The translations under genes and the position numbers were made by a program. 64,000 nucleotides of DNA from Zeugodacus cucurbitae (taxonomy: Eukaryota; Arthropoda; Insecta; Diptera; Tephritidae), in assembly GCF_028554725.1 (NCBI RefSeq), contig NC_071667.1, positions 80,948,001 to 81,012,000 on the forward strand, in the 5' to 3' direction. The number at the start of each line of letters is the position of its first letter. The stretch's first letter is position 1. This document shows, in pieces, positions 11,296 through 23,084 of the stretch. The notes under the pieces were generated by a model, which saw only the letters and a list, made by a program, of their open reading frames with translations, made no database searches and was not told the DNA's origin.

Positions 11296-14200
11296 ACATA
11301 AAATGTCTCTAATATAAATATATTCAGGAACGGCAACACCTAGTCATGAAAGTCTATTGCACATCAAACTTCCATGAATCCATTAATAAATGCAAAAATC
11401 CATTAAAAATACATTTACTTCACCTTTTTATATTCTTCTTGTTAAATTTATTTCTGAAATATTAATTTAATAAATAAAGCTGCTAAGTTCATATGAGAGA
11501 GACAGATATCAATATAGAGGGAGTTCATACCTAAAAATATATACCAGCAGATAAGGCTGTGTCCCTGTTTATATACAACACACACACACAGGTTCATTGA
11601 ACAAATAGAGCTTAGATAGCTAGCAAATGGTGCACTTTTTCCACTAATAAATCACAATCGAAGACAGAGGGATGCTAATGAAAAATGACAGCCTTGAGCC
11701 GTAAAACAAATACCACGACACACACACACTGCAAATGCGGGAATCTGCATCTAGAAAGCATTTGAGAGCACGAGTATGTATGTAATTGAATTTAATACAT
11801 AAATACGAAGGTATGTAATGTTGGCAATGTTTGCAGTCGATGTTAAGCACGTAATAGACCCAACTATGTGAACAACGCACACTATTTGCACCAACCTACA
11901 ACAACAGCTCCGCTTCCAAGCTCATTCTGTTCAAAAAACAATCAGAAGCCGAGCAAATGAAATGTAAGGAATGCCAACACCGGAATCACCCTCTGCACAC
12001 CTGGCACCAACGCCAGGGTGAGTAGAAAGCAACATTTACGAGCATACACCTTAATACATATGCAGAAAAGTCATTGAGGCGACAGGTAATGGCAGCTGCC
12101 GAGCATATATGCCAGAGTCAGTAAGACCAGCAACATGTTATTGCAGACCATTGAGATTAGAGGCCAACGCCATGGGGCCCACAGGCACCGACAAACGCAC
12201 ACACACACACCCACTCACATCCATGCAATACCACGTGTTAGATAACGAAAGAGGAGCCATAAGAAAATCAAGTGATTTAGCTGAAATCACCTTTCCGAAT
12301 CAATTGCTACAGACATCAGCATATAAATCGACAACAATGAAATTCCACAGTACCTGGACGCCTGATGCGAAGAGCAAGAAGAAGAAGAAGAGCAACAAAA
12401 AATGGTTATAACTAAACTTAACCAGTGCAATAAACAATGGCAACATGTAATGTGTTAAAGTAAACAAAGGATAGAAAATGAAGATGGAATAAATAATCAC
12501 TGGAACTGGAGCTGGAGAGGATGGGGCGACTCACTGTGCGTTGCGTTGGTCAAGCGGAAATTCCTTGGAGGTTCGGAGCTGCTAAATAAGAACGTTATTT
12601 GTTTGTTTTGTTTTCATCGTTGATTGGATTTATTAAAAGAAATAGTAGAGATGAGTTTCGTGCATAAGAAAATCAAGACAATATCAGCAACTCTCAACTT
12701 TTTGGAGAAATCTCTGGGGTACATGTCAAATTATGCAAAGCAAGTCTGCAAATTTGGTTTTTAATTATTTATGAGTTGTCACCGGGTAACACTGTCATCT
12801 GTGGTGGATTTGTATAATGTCATAAATTTGAAATGGTGTGATAGCTCAAGTTGGACCGCACCGAGATCAATAAAATTCAAAGTAGATATGTCTGGTAGAA
12901 CACTCTGTAGATAGCTTTCAACAACCTCACTTCAGCTTTCACTACAAGCTTTAGCATTGAATACTATTCGCTATCAACAAAAATATAGCTCTAACTCGAC
13001 TTAAAATTTACTTTTTTTTGGGTTTGGTGAAAGCTCTCAACAATTTTTCATAAACATGAAAGCTTTAACTCGAGTTTGTTTAAAGGAGTTTCGGTCTATT
13101 ACAGTGAATCTGTACTTAGAGTCTTCATAGAAAGGAAACATATTCGACTTATCCAACAACTGAAAGATAAAAAACACTTAAAAGCTCTTAAGAAAGCTTT
13201 ACAGAAATTTCAAGTAAAGTACTTGTCAAGAGTTCATAAGTTCGCAGAAACCAAATCCAAACTACAACCTCTAACTGGGAAAACCAACTATAGTCTTGGA
13301 AGAAAAGACCCCCACACTAGTTTAAACTCATTCAAAACCCTCCCGAAGCAAATTAGCCATAATTATGGAAATGAGGTGAAGAGTTTTTGATACTATTCTG
13401 TGGTCTGATGTCTTTTACCAGAAAATATACTTTTCAAGGGCTGACATTACTTTTACAAGGCTTTATTTTCCTTATGAAGTTCAAAGCCTCTTGAGTGGTA
13501 ATCAGACACAAAACGCACTCATCCCACTCCCTTAATATTCAAAATTACTCTTGAGCCAGCTAACCCGGCTCGACTAGTTAATAAAAGCAGTCAAATCAAC
13601 GTTTCATTCAAAAAAAAGAGTTTCAAAAGCTGTATTTGGATATCCAGTAGTACATCAATAGCCCATAACCGTCACACAAAACTCTAACTCGGCCACAACT
13701 ACATAACTCCACAGTCCGAAAGCGATTAGACAAACATGTTCGGCACGCCCGTCTATAAGGGAATAAAATTGTATTACCTCAACGCATGTGTATTTGGTTG
13801 GTTATGGCGAATGTGCAAATCGAAAATCGAACATTAATACCCTTTACATCGATTCATTGCACAAACGAAACGAAACGGCAGCAACACAAACAAAGTACGA
13901 ATTTTTACGAGTCCTTCGACTGCAATTCTCATGTGATTAGCGCCAACCATACACCGACCACTCTACCTGCCTGCCTTAAATGTCCCCGCTCCTACGAGTA
14001 TATGCATGGCATTTGGCCGTAGTAGTTTTGGCTTCGTTTATAATAAAAGCTCCTGACATTGAGCAGAAATGACAAAAGCATTGCGCTCTCTGCTGACGGT
14101 ATCTATTGTTTTTGGCAATTACATTATAGTATGCGAACATATCGTACATATTTACCGCTTTTCGTTGTGGCTCAAAGCGCTTTTTATTAGGTTTTAGCAG

Positions 14201-15183
14201 TTGAGCTCACAGCTGGGGCGCTTTCCGACAGCTCAGCATACGTGCCTACTGCGCCCATTTGGGTGTACGTGTGTGGGTATGTGTTTGCATGTCAAATGAA
14301 TAAGAAATATTTTATTTGTGGGCAATCAGTAATCAATAACAGTGTTGCCAGATTGTATTAAATGAAGTATAAATTGAAAGATTTTTTTATTATTTTTTAT
14401 TTACTACAAGCGAAGAAAGAAAATATTTTTAAACAATGACTGACCTCCGTTGACCTATGCTCCCCTCAAAAACAAAAATAAAAATTAATCATTAATCATA
14501 ACAATAAGAATGGAGGATTTCTTTATCTCTCCAAGTATCCAAGTTCTATCTCTCCCATTCCACAGTTGATTTATCTTACCGTCAACTTCCGCCATTCATA
14601 TGTATATGGCAACCCTGCGATTTGTTTATTTGAAGGGTAAGCAGATTACGTAAGGATTTGTGGTTATTACTTGTTATGTCTGTATGTAGTACATGCTGTT
14701 ATACTCATTGGCTGTTGGCAAAAGAAAATACTCTTTATCAAGTCAATTCCTCGCTCGCTCGTTGTAGGCGGAAATGTGGGCAAACAAAATTACTTGTTGA
14801 ATTCGCTGTTTATTCTTTAATATAACGGTTGTTGTTGATGCGAATTTGCGCAGCGAACTTTGTCGTTGGCATTTTTTTATTTTCTTTCTTTTTTTTTGTT
14901 GCTTTCTCTTGCACGTTTTTTTTTTGTTTTTGTTAGATGGAATTTATTTACTCTTCACTGAAAATCTAATTTTGGAAATTAATGACAAATGTCCTCCTAA
15001 TATACCCACAAAAGTTCAGTACTATGTACTCTATAATTATTAGAAAAAATGTACATTAGAATTGAAAAATAAGTTGAGTTTACTGTTCTCGATATTCGAG
15101 TGTGATGTGAGGGTCAAAGGTCACACTGCATTTGCTCCAAATAACGTCTTTTAGAAAGGTCTAAATTTTATTTTATTTGTAGT
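11296..15183. other. Intergenic spacer, no supported gene
   Basis: Several open frames occur but none shows a recognisable domain. The longest at 13,076-13,390 is Lys-rich and lies in DNA full of repeated AAAGCTTT/CTAACTCGA-like words, so I treat it as non-coding. T-rich tracts and a CA run (12,199-12,210) are present. Confidence 0.4.
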
Positions 15184-16390
15184 TTTATACTCTCGCAACA
15201 AATGTTGCTAAAGAGAGTATAATAGTTTTGTTCACATAACGGTTGTTTGTAACACCCCAAACTAAACGAGTTAGATATAGGGTTATATATACCAAAGTGA
15301 TCAGGGTGAAGAGTGGAGTTCAAATCCGAATGTCTGTCTGTCCGTCCGTCCGTCCGTCTGTGCAAGCTGTAACTTGAGTAAAATTTAAGATATCTTAATG
15401 AAACTTGGCACACTTATTTCTTGGCACCATAGGAAGGTTGCTTTGAGCAATGAGCAAAATCGGACCACTGCCACGCCCACAAAATGGCGAAAACCGAAAA
15501 TACATAAAGTGCCATAACTAAGCCATAAATAAAGCTATGGAAATAAAATTTGGTATGAAGGATCGCACTATGAAGGGGCATATTTAAAAGTATTTTTTTG
15601 GGGATGTAGGCGTGGCCCCGCCCCCTACTAAGTTTTTTGTACATATCTCGCAAACCAATAGAGCTATATAAACCAAACTTTCTGCAGTCGTTTTTTTCAG
15701 CCACTTCCTAATACAGTCCAAAAATGAAAGAAATCGGATAATAACCACGCCCACCTTCCATACAAAAGTTTGGTTGAAAATTACTAAAAGTGGGTTAACT
15801 CACTAACGAAAAACGTCAGAAACACTAAATTTCACTTAAGAAATGGCAGATAAAAGTTGCACTCAGATTTTTTTACAAAATGGAAAATGGGCGTGGCATC
15901 GCCCACTTATGGGTCAAAAACCATATCTCAGGAACTACTCGACCGATTTCAATGAAACTTGGTTTGTAATAGTTTCCTTACATCCCAATGATATGTTGTG
16001 AACCAAATCGCTTCACTACCACGCCTACTTCCTATATACCAGAACTTTGAAGACAATCTGAATCGTTTACTTTACAATATATGAAGTAAGTACTAGTGAA
16101 GATATCGGTGCAGAGCTTTGCACAAATACTATGTTAATAGTGTGGCAGCCCCATTCTAAAAATTGCCAAAATCGGACCATAGTTTTTTAAGGCCCCATAC
16201 ATCGAACACGAGGACCTCGTGCTTCTAACCTAATATTATGGTTTCCAACTTTCAATGGACTTTATACAATATATATGACGAATATGTGGGTTAAATTGTG
16301 TATTATATAATGTAAATAAAGTTAAATAAATAAATTGCGAGAGTATAAAATGTTCGGTTACACCCGAACTTAGTCCTTCCTTACTTGTTT
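15184..16390. mobile_element. Non-autonomous element with GTCY microsatellite (HINE/DINE-1-like)
   Basis: The unit opens with a stem-loop (TACTCTCGCAACA, then TGTTGC and GAGAGTAT), carries a TCTG/TCCG (GTCY) microsatellite at 15,331-15,360, and closes with GAGAGTATAAAATG at about 16,339, a hairpin (GTTCGG TTACAC CCGAAC) and a CTTACTTGTTTTTT end. Hairpin ends plus an internal GTCY microsatellite are known traits of Helentron-associated elements (HINE/DINE-1) in flies. No protein frame is intact. Orientation is not certain. The class call is inference from architecture; the unit itself is clear because an element of parallel design lies at 60.0 kb. Confidence 0.6.
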
Positions 16391-16489
16391 TTTTTTAATT
16401 TTGTATAACAATATCTAAGATTATGGGCTTGTTACTTTTTATGACCGTATATGGCTATAATTATTCGTACTTTCTCATTTCCAAATGTA

Positions 16490-16735
16490 CGAGGTGTGCT
16501 CAAAAAATAAAGGGAATTTTCGTTTACTGTAAAATATTTTTATTCATTCGTCTACATTAATGTTGTTTCCCATTCGATATGATGAACTTATGACAGCGCC
16601 TCTTACAATCGTCGAAACACTTTCCAATCTAGAGTTTTAGTATAGCCTTTGGCTCTTTCAACGATTTCTCGTATGCTTGTAAAACGACGGTCCTTTAGAG
16701 TTTTGTAAATAGGAAGAAGTCACATGGAGTCATGT
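16490..16735 (-). mobile_element. Mariner family A, truncated 3' end
   Basis: It starts just after TA (16,488-16,489) with the inverted end CGAGGTGTGCTCAAAAAAT. On the minus strand the following DNA reads as the last part of a mariner transposase: NMTPCDFFLF near 16,730, then an EKSLKEPKAI-like segment, then a stop about 30 bases before the terminal repeat. The rest of the transposase and the other end are missing. The same ends are seen at 20.1-21.2, 22.8 and 36.7-37.8 kb. Confidence 0.8.
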
Positions 16736-17205
16736 TTAGTAGGTAAAGATTTTAGCTCAAAAATGGATTATACTTCAGTGGCATATATTTGACAATAAGA
16801 CTCACCAAACATGTGAAATTTTATATTCTACAATTCCTGTTATTTTTGAACACAACATGTAATTCTGAGGAAATCTCTCAAAACTCAAAGAAACTATCGA
16901 GATGTCCATTATATAACCGATTACCTACGCAGGAAGCAAATTCCGACTGTAGTTCATTTACTCTGACTCCGAAGATTCCGTCAGGCCTAATCAGTGGATT
17001 CTACATGACCAGCTTTAAGAAATTTCTACGTGATTATAAGTAATGTAATGCGAAAAGTGTGAAATTTTGCCAAAAAAATCTTTCTGGCCGCTATTTATGA
17101 AAAAAAATAAATGATGAATTAAAATGCTTAAATTCAATATGAGTTGAGGACCAAATATATAATTTATAATACAAAATCAACTCTTTCGTTACTTATCGAC
17201 TTATT
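16736..17205. other. Spacer between mariner remnant and retrotransposon
   Basis: AT-rich with one short open frame (16,789-17,043) that has no recognisable domain. Confidence 0.4.
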
Positions 17206-18234
17206 TTCAGTTGAGGTTTGACCTTCATAGATATTTCAAGCATTTTATTAGCCGTATCGCATTGGCTCTACACAGCTGTGGTAAGGCCGATTATGACATA
17301 CGGTATATTGGTCTGGTGGCCAATAATCGACAAGAAGTACGCAGTAAAGAGCATGGGAAGTCTACAAAGAGCGGCATGTATATGTATCAGTGGAGCTCTC
17401 AGAACAACGCCGAGCCAGGCGCTAGATGTTATTCTGTACTTACTTCCTATAGACATATTCTGTAAGTAGCAGGCGGCGAAATTGGCACTTAGACTGAGAG
17501 AATCTTCACTACTGCAAACTTGCAATAGGGGACATTCTAGTATACTCGGCAAGTTCTCATTTCTACCAAATAGGACGGATTTTCGCAATCCTATAGAAAT
17601 AAATCTAAAATCTGAACTACATATATCATTCCCCTATAGAGAGGAGTGGGATATGGGAAAAGTGGACAAAGATTCAGTAATAAGTATCTACACGGACGGG
17701 TCAAAACTAGACAAACGAGTTGGAGGTGGGATTCTCAGAAAAACTTGATACCAGAATCGACTTCCGGCTACAGGATCATTGCAGTGTGTTCCAAGCAGAA
17801 ATCACTGCAATTAAAGAAAGCCTTCTCGTTCTGTCAAAAAGGGTGTTAGCAACCAGACAAATATTCATATTCTCGGATAGTCAAGCGGCTTTAAAATCAT
17901 AAAAGTCTCATAGAATATCTTCTAAGATAGTGAAAGAATGCTTGGATTTATTATTGATGTCATATTTCACGATACACCTACAATGGTGCCCAGGACACAG
18001 TGACATCCCTGGGAACTGTGTGGCAAATGAACTAGCCAGAACTAGCGGTTTTCTCGAGGATGTGGGCGAAGTTGCTCATGTCAAATTGTGTGAACTTTTT
18101 CACTTTATCAGGACCACAGGGTGGTTCAATGATGACTCGATAGTGTGAGGGATCTCAGTCCCAGTGGTATCACAATGGGCCTCCCAAAGGCCTAGGTGCG
18201 TCGTTTGACAGCCACTTAACCTAACCTAACCTAT
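17206..18234 (+). mobile_element. Non-LTR retrotransposon, 3' third with RNase H and CCTAA tail
   Basis: Frames read YTAVVRPIMTYGILVWWP (end of the RT domain, about 17,268-17,320), a linker, SIYTDGSKLDKRVGGGI (RNase H first Asp, about 17,690), CSVFQAEITAIKESLL (the Glu), FSDSQAALKS (the Asp) and LQWCPGHSDIPGNCVANELA (about 17,980-18,040). The last acidic residue is Asn in NELA, and there are frameshifts near 17,740 and a stop after 17,900, so it is dead. The segment that normally follows RNase H is deleted, and the frame jumps to the terminal FHFIRTTGWF. The 3' untranslated end closes with TTAACCTAACCTAACCT at 18,216-18,232. The same 3' end occurs at 48.8-48.9 kb. Confidence 0.85.
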
Positions 18235-20117
18235 TAGCCGTTCATTTATTATCATTTGTCAAGTATTTTAGTCCACTTTTAGTGATCTAAAAATACAACC
18301 TATTAATATTAGCAATTTTTTTCAATTCTTCTCACCCACTTATTGCAAGTGCATTACTTAGCCAAAAGTTTCATAGCAATTTCACAATTTAAGCTTGATT
18401 TGTTTAAATACTCTCATGGGCTTTTAGACACACTTTAGCGCCATTAAGATAAATGTGGGAGTATACATACAGCATTCATAAATGTGTGTTGTATAAGAGT
18501 TCAAACACTTTTAACTTCCTTAAAGAATTGTCTACTCCTTAATATTGTTGAAGTGTTGCTAAAACTCATATATATTTACAAGTAAAAATATAAAATATAT
18601 ATAAGTATGCTACTGTATATTTACGCTCAAGAAAGCTCAAGAAAGACGCTTCAAACAAAATTTAATAAAATATTAAGGACTGCCAACGCATACTCTGCAT
18701 ACACTATTAAGTGAAAGTCTTGTGAAGATTTTGAGGAAGAAAATTTCAAACTTTATATTATATATTTACGCACAATTTCAAGCGTACTGAAAAATTAAAA
18801 CAACAAAAATTTAACTGGAAAACTGAGAAAAGCTACAAAATATTACTCATACGCCAAGGGGGTCACAAGTGGCGTTAATGTCGGCTTTGCGTTGGAGTTG
18901 CGGCGCAGCTTACGGAAATTTTAGCAGCAACAAGGCAATAACACTTGCGCCAAATTTCTTGTATATATATATATAGTATATATATATGTATATATGTGTG
19001 TGTATGTTCGTAAGCTATAATTTATATTTGCCTGCACTTCGTTATTGGCTTTACTGTTGTTTCTTTTCTGTTGTGTTGTTGCCGCGTGGCCGGCTGTTAT
19101 GTGATTACTGCTTGCTTATTTACTTAATCTTTTATAAACCGTTTACCACAACCATTTTTCATTTATGTTTGATTTTTTCTTTGCTTTTCGCAAACACTTC
19201 CTTCAATTTTCCATTTTTATTTTAAAATTTCTCTTAAATTGGGTGAGAATCTCGAGTAATTTTCTTATTAAACTATTATTAAAAGAAATATCTCTTAGTG
19301 CTGAAATACATACTTCTTCTTCTGATTATTCTTCTCTTCTTCTATTATTTTGAAAGTTTATTTGGAGCGAAATTTTTAACCATCGAAGGTGAGAAGTTCT
19401 ACTGTATGCTTCTACAAATATTTTCTTCTAAAAATTTAAATTTCTAGAATCATAGTTTTGACCTTGACCGCAGTCTCCACCCAGTGTTTTGAAATCACGC
19501 GACCACCCACTTATGTACATATGTTTACAAACACTAGCACACATGACTGCAGTCAAAAGTCATTAAATATACATACAAACAAAACTATATCACATTACCC
19601 GCCGCTGAAATTGGCAACATTAATTTCTGTGATTTTCTTAGAATGATTACATGATATTTGATTAGCCTTGACACCAAATACAGCCTTTCTCGGGCGTCAC
19701 GTGCAATTATGTGGAAGTGACAAACAACAGTGTAGCAGAGCATGGCTATAAAGCCAGCCGCCCACACAAATACTAACTCTAGCTCTACACTATTCCTTGC
19801 GCGTTAACAGCTCACAGCTGACGAGTGGTAGCGTGTGAACGCATAAAACCGTTACCGTTCTCAATTCAATTTCCGCTTTCTCTTTGATATTAACACGCGT
19901 TGCTGTCGCAGCAACTGGCCTTTTGTTTCGTCGCCACCCGCCTTGAATTGGCATTATTAAGTTGACGCGTGGGAACATTGGAACTCATATTAAACTATTT
20001 TACAACCATCGGCGATGGCGTTGGCACTGTGGGTTATTTCGAGGATGGAAGGGGGAAAATTTTAATCGATATGATCTACTTGTTTAATGAAAAGTTGAAG
20101 CTTACTTGAGCTTCTTT
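18235..20117. other. Intergenic spacer with simple repeats
   Basis: No gene recognised. A TA tract lies at 18,963-18,990 and TTC-rich tracts at 19,312-19,350. Confidence 0.45.
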
Positions 20118-21233
20118 TCGAGATGTGGTGCGTTCAAAAAATAACGGGACTTTTTTAATTTTTTTTTTACGGTCTTCCATCGTTGAAAGCTCACAATTCG
20201 TTGCTTGTTCGTGAATTCTTGGCCAAAAACAATACTGTAACGATGTCCCAGCCTCCATATTCGCCAGATGTGACTCCGTATGGCTTTTCCCTATTTCCAT
20301 AAATTAAGGGGTTATATACAGTTAGAATTTTCAAAAAATCGATTTTTTTTTACTTCATTTTCTTAATGTACATATATTTAAGAATACACACAGAAAATTT
20401 CATATCGTTCCGGTGAATATTTTCAAAGTTACAAGCAAATGAAAAATTTGAAAAGGCGTTACAGAGTGCTTTTAAGTACAAGGTCCGAGCGGCAGCGCCT
20501 TTTTCTCAAAATGGTGTTTTCAAAGTCGGTGACCAACATTACTCGAAAACGGCTAGACCGATTAGTCTCAAATTTTAACACGACCTTCTTAAATATATTT
20601 TTTAGTAATTAATCGTAGATTTTTTCTCTCCGATAAATATTTTGTTTTTTTATAAGGCCGAAATTTCGGTGAAAAATCGATTTTTTTTTTTTTTGAGAAA
20701 CCGCCATTTTGTCAAAAAATTTTATTTTACTTATTCCTTCGATTAATTACTAGATTTAACATTATTTTAACGAAATCTGTTTGGCTTTTTAATTTCGGAT
20801 GATCCAGTTCCGAGATATAGTGGTCACCGCAAAACGTCTTTTTTGAGAGGAGCTCCTGGAGATCTGCTGTAGCTCTTTTTCAAATAAATATTTTTACTAA
20901 AACTAAGTCTTAAAATACAGTTAAAAGATACCATAATATGTGTATAGAAAAAATTCTGGAAAATTCACTTTTTTTCGGCCGTCTAACTGTATATAACCCC
21001 TTAAAGAGAGAAAGAGCCGTCGTTTTACAAGCATTCGAGAAATCGCTGAAGGAGCTAAAAGCTAGTACAAAAATCGTGTTTGAGAAGTGTCTGTACGATT
21101 TGGAGAAGTGCTGTCATAAATGCAGAATATCGAATGAGAACTATTTTAAAGGGGACATTATTAATGTAGACGGATGAATAAATATTGTTTTCAAAATACG
21201 AAAATTCCCGTTATTTTTCGAACACACCTCGTA
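20118..21233 (+). mobile_element. Mariner family A, internally deleted copy split by a TTAA element
   Basis: The left end is a decayed GTGCGTTCAAAAAATAACGGG repeat (about 20,127-20,147). The right end is the matching inverted repeat finishing CGAACACACCTCG (21,219-21,231), followed by TA. Coding remnants run from about 20,195 (VREFLAKNN-like, frame broken) through the SPDVTPYGF block (catalytic third Asp region) to 20,303. They resume at 21,005 with EKSLKELKASTKIVFEKC and end at a stop at 21,175-21,177. Without the insertion the element would be only about 420 bases, so most of the transposase was lost as in a MITE. The insert sits exactly inside the transposase frame. Confidence 0.8.
20308..21000. 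mobile_element. TTAA-flanked non-autonomous DNA element (copy A)
   Basis: Perfect 19-base terminal inverted repeats (GGGGTTATATACAGTTAGA at 20,308-20,326 and its complement at 20,982-21,000) are each flanked by TTAA (20,304-20,307 and 21,001-21,004). A TTAA duplication is the signature of the piggyBac superfamily. The interior has no transposase frame. It interrupts a mariner, so it is the younger insertion. A diverged relative lies at 32,764-33,472. Confidence 0.85.
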
Positions 21234-22644
21234 TGTGACCTAAATAACTGGTCTATTGCTTAATTTCATCTTCTCTAGATCGGAAAAACATTCCAGTCTT
21301 TAAACCCAACATAAACCACCTTGACAACAATCTAGTTATAAATATTTTGTTTGTATAGACTCTTGAAGAAAAGAGAAAAATATATCGACCCAGGTCCTAT
21401 GAATAATATGACGAGGTTAGCATTACCCAATAAATTTTGAGTGGCTACAAGCAGTTTAGCCTTGAAAATATTTTGTTCGACTTGATAGCTCTTGGTGGTG
21501 GCTATAAGCCCGTTCTGGTTGAGTCGATAGTTTAAAATTGAAGGAAGAATTACTTCGCTAATAAAACAATCAAAATTTAAGGAATTTTACTGAATTTCAC
21601 TTTGGTTGTAATTTACAAACGATTTATGAAATTAAGACTCATCTCAATTCAGACCCTAATCGAGGTTTTGAGGAGCCTATCATATAAAGATTTATGTTTT
21701 CTGAATTATAATGTCTTTCTTCGAAAGCAACATTTTTGCTCTTGAAGTACCTACTCCGACACACTTCATTCTTTATAGAGTCACAATAAAGCCGTTGTAT
21801 ATATTAAAGATTTCAATATGCACCCATCCTGAGAAACACTTATAGGTACACTTATAAATATAATCATTGTCATTTAGACTCATTGAATCACCAGCAACGA
21901 GATAAGTGCGCTACCGAGAAATATAGCACCATTTTACAATATATTTATACCCGTTCGCTTTGCTATTTAATCGCGCTCGCATTGCACTAACAATCAATTG
22001 CCTTAACGTGTTCGAGATGCTGCCCACGAAAGGACGTACGAGTGCTCGTTTGTACATTTATGCCGCGGCGTAACCAATAAGCGCCATGCTGCCAACGCGC
22101 CGTACTGTCAAGTATTTATTGGATTAAAGTGTATTCTCATTCAATTAATACAAATGAGCGGTTCTGATACACCCAGCCGCAGTAGCAGCCGCAATCGAGG
22201 TGGTCGACGCGTAAGGGGGCACATGCAGCGAAGTGTTCGCGTAGATTAAACGCCAGCAGAAGTGTTGATGATTGCTTACTGTTGCTTTGGCTGCGTTGCT
22301 GGCGCCTTCATTCGTTTAACACAAGGCAATGTGACTGCTACTGTAGGGCCTTTAATGATGTAATGAATTGAACAAATTAAGGGTGCCGCCGTGCAGCCTT
22401 CTTGGTTTGGCGGAGAAGTGCTTTCTAACTGATTAAGTGATTTTGTGCGCACTAAACACGCGTTTAAGGGTGAATTTAATTAGGAAGCCACTTTGAAAAT
22501 GACCTATTTAATGTGGTGACCCCTACAGTTGAACTGGCAAATTTTCGCACATAATTGAATAATTGGTTGTTGATACTCGGCTATTTTTTCACCTTAAAAA
22601 TAAAAGATCTGAAATAAAAGTATCGATATAGGTAAATATCGAGT
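21234..22644. other. Intergenic spacer with one small candidate ORF
   Basis: Mostly featureless. The region 21,950-22,400 is richer in GC than its surroundings and contains the short frame listed separately at 22,154-22,249. Confidence 0.4.
22154..22249 (+). CDS. Possible small ORF or first coding exon, Ser/Arg-rich
   Basis: An ATG in the context ACAAATG opens a 31-residue frame beginning MSGSDTPSRSSSRNRGGRR. Composition is Ser/Arg/Gly-rich and codon use looks less AT-biased than the surrounding spacer. A good splice donor (GACGC|GTAAGG) lies at 22,210/22,211, so it could be a first coding exon. No downstream exon was recognised and I do not recognise the product. It could equally be chance in a GC-richer patch. 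Confidence 0.2.
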   Translation: MSGSDTPSRSSSRNRGGRRVRGHMQRSVRVD

Positions 22645-22799
22645 TTAAGAAGTCTTTCGACGATTGGGATAACCGTTTGCATATATATGTGTATAATATC
22701 GAATGGGGTCTATTTTAAAGGTGACAACATTAATGTCAACGAATGAATAATTTTTTTTCAAAATTTCGAAAATTCCCGTTATTTTTTTAAAACACCTCT
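22645..22799 (+). mobile_element. Mariner family A, 3' end fragment
   Basis: The plus strand reads the last residues of the same transposase (FKKSFDDWDNR near 22,645) and then the family end AAATTCCCGTTATTTTTT with a decayed AAACACCTCT (about 22,767-22,798). The 5' part is absent. Confidence 0.75.
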
Positions 22800-23084
22800 A
22801 TAATAGAACCTTGGATCAACACTTCTTTTCTTAGAGAGTTTATCAGTTGTTGCAGTTGGTTTTAGTCCTCGGCTAGAAATCTGGAAATATCTTTACTGTA
22901 ACTGTAATTACAACTTCAGTACTTGGACTCACCTTAAGAAATTTTACAAATTTTTACAAAAACTTTCAAAATTTATTTATTAAATGAGTTCATTAATTGA
23001 CTTAGAATCCGAAAATGCGAAATATGATTTAAATTCTTCAGTTATATTTCCTTATTTTAATTAAATTAAAATACATCCCCTGAC

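Noticed and set aside
13076..13390. Lys-rich 104-residue open frame
   Set aside because: Lies in DNA repeating AAAGCTTT-like words, with no domain, splice sites or coding-like codon bias.
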